DNA from: JBDNFP01 sp041689775
GTDB lineage: Bacteria > Bacteroidota > Bacteroidia > Cytophagales > Spirosomataceae
Direction of reading: 5' to 3'
Assembly (NCBI GenBank): GCA_041689775.1
Contig: JBDNFP010000236.1
Span: forward strand, 1-6,692
Length of the DNA: 6,692 nucleotides
Shown: piece after piece, positions 5,996 to 6,692 of the stretch
Numbering within the stretch: the first letter of the stretch is position 1
Layout: every line of letters starts with the position of its first letter
The notes under the pieces: model-generated
What the model was told of the DNA's origin: nothing
Database searches by the model: none
What the model saw: only the letters and a program-made list of their open reading frames with translations
Translations under genes and position numbers: made by a program

Positions 5996-6494
5996 CCGCT
6001 TACGCCCGCAAAGTTGGCCGCCATCCGCGACGGATCGCCCAAGCTACCAGCGTAGCGGAGCGTTTCCAACGGGCTAAACGCCCGGGTACTGACGTCGCCA
6101 TTTCGTTGTTGGCCACCGTGGGGTCATCCTGACGGTTGTACTTGAGCGTCACTTCGTTCAGATTGGTAAAGGTCAGGTTCAGGATAACCTCTTTTCCGGC
6201 GTCGACCATGATGTCGGGTACTTCCATTTCCCCGTAGCCGGTGAAGGAAACTTTTAGAGCAATGCGACCCGTAACCACCATCAGACGAAACGTACCGTCG
6301 GCATCGGTGGTGGTGTTCAAAGAATTTGAACCCGATACCAGTACGGTAGCACCCACCAACGGTGCTTGGGAGGCGGCCTCCGTGAGGGTACCCCGCACGG
6401 TCTGCGGTACAGATTGGGCCGTGGAGTGGCAACCAAATAGCGTAGTGAAGGCAACAGAGAAGGCCGATACAAGAAGATAGAATGATGTTTTCAT
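5992..6494 (-). pseudogene. Truncated, frameshifted TonB-dependent-receptor-like gene (carboxypeptidase-like regulatory domain)
   Basis: From the ATG at 6494-6492 the frame encodes a signal peptide (MKTSFYLLVSAFSVAFTTLF, then G-C-H-S-T-A-Q-S). Next comes a CarboxypepD_reg-like beta-sandwich (about residues 31-112: V-R-G-T-L, PLVGATVLVSG, TTTDADGTFRL, KVSFTGY). A linker LNEVTLKYNRQDDPTVANNEMAT leads toward the TonB plug. At about 6093 one base is missing. The original frame runs on to a stop near 6000 in unlike sequence, while the shifted frame restores V-S-T-R-A-F-S-P-L-E-T, then RYAGSLGDPSRMAANFAGVS, the plug region seen in Bacteroidota receptors. Homology ends at G-A (5997-5992), where a LytTR fragment begins. 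Intact family members usually have several hundred residues more, so the plug and barrel are lost. The first 133 residues could still be translated, but receptor function is gone. A sequencing error could explain the frameshift but not the fusion. Confidence 0.8.
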
Positions 6495-6692
6495 GTCTTT
6501 TTGAGTTTATTTTTGATTCAAAACTCGCCACAATATCCCATACAATCGAACCACCGGCCAACCGTAGCTACTGAGGGGTGAAGCGGAGGGTGAGTGGGGG
6601 GACGGGGGAAAATTCATGTCGATAGAAGATCCACCCCCTATTCATTACCTCTCTATCAATTTCAGGTAGTGTCTATAAAGGGTTGATCATGC
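6495..6692. other. Noncoding stretch upstream of the receptor remnant
   Basis: I see no credible coding frame here on either strand. It holds an AT-rich palindrome TTTTGA-T-TCAAAA (6511-6523) just before the minus-strand start, a G-rich run at 6575-6608, and an unassigned right end. On the minus strand, TTCG (6550-6547), 20 nt and GAGTTTTG (6526-6519) loosely resemble a Bacteroidota -33/-7 promoter for the receptor remnant; that match is weak. Confidence 0.4.

Noticed and set aside
6241..6480. A 79-codon plus-strand frame opposite the receptor remnant.
   Set aside because: Antisense shadow with no start signal or recognisable motif.
6124..6561. A 145-codon minus-strand frame overlapping the receptor remnant in another frame.
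   Set aside because: The competing frame has a signal peptide and a clear regulatory-domain pattern; this one is rich in His, Arg, Cys and Gly as shadows often are.
6661..6692. The right edge, GGTAGTGTCTATAAA and following bases, as a possible insertion-sequence terminus.
   Set aside because: No matching inverted repeat, transposase frame or target duplication is visible in the window, so there is nothing to support it.

Overview
This window looks like chromosomal DNA from a Bacteroidota bacterium, most likely Cytophagales (Spirosoma/Larkinella-like). The clues are a TonB-receptor-type N-terminus with a carboxypeptidase-like regulatory domain, a LytTR-type C-terminus, and start codons without clear Shine-Dalgarno sequences. 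The taxonomic placement is an inference from protein style, not from a search.

Layout: (i) 1-81, minus strand: the first 27 codons of a truncated reading frame that resembles the N-terminus of an ISAzo13-like transposase (tentative). (ii) 186-4943, plus strand: a four-gene set made of a TetR/AcrR regulator, a TolC-type outer-membrane efflux protein, an EmrA/HlyD-type periplasmic adaptor and an EmrB-type 14-TM DHA2 major facilitator permease. The regulator overlaps the TolC gene by 17 nt. The adaptor and permease are separated by 70 nt that hold two tandem hairpins, and the set closes with a strong intrinsic terminator at 4969-5003. (iii) 5128-5739, plus strand: a maltose/galactoside-type hexapeptide O-acetyltransferase, probably a separate transcription unit. 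(iv) 5837-6494, minus strand: a gene graveyard in which the 5' part of a TonB-dependent-receptor-like gene, itself frameshifted, is fused to the last ~50 codons of a LytTR regulator that carries an apparent Trp-to-stop change. (v) 6495-6692: noncoding DNA with a G-rich run.

The three pump genes encode every part of a tripartite export system spanning both membranes: permease in the inner membrane, adaptor in the periplasm, TolC channel in the outer membrane. The co-directional TetR gene in front is the likely ligand-responsive repressor of the set. Its probable operator is a perfect 6+6 bp palindrome just before its own start codon. The substrate cannot be read from the sequence. The acetyltransferase may modify a sugar or related acceptor, and a link to the pump is only positional.

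I see no convincing undescribed biological system here. The most informative unusual parts are the chimeric pseudogene scar at about 5995, the double hairpin inside the efflux operon and the palindrome at the regulator start.
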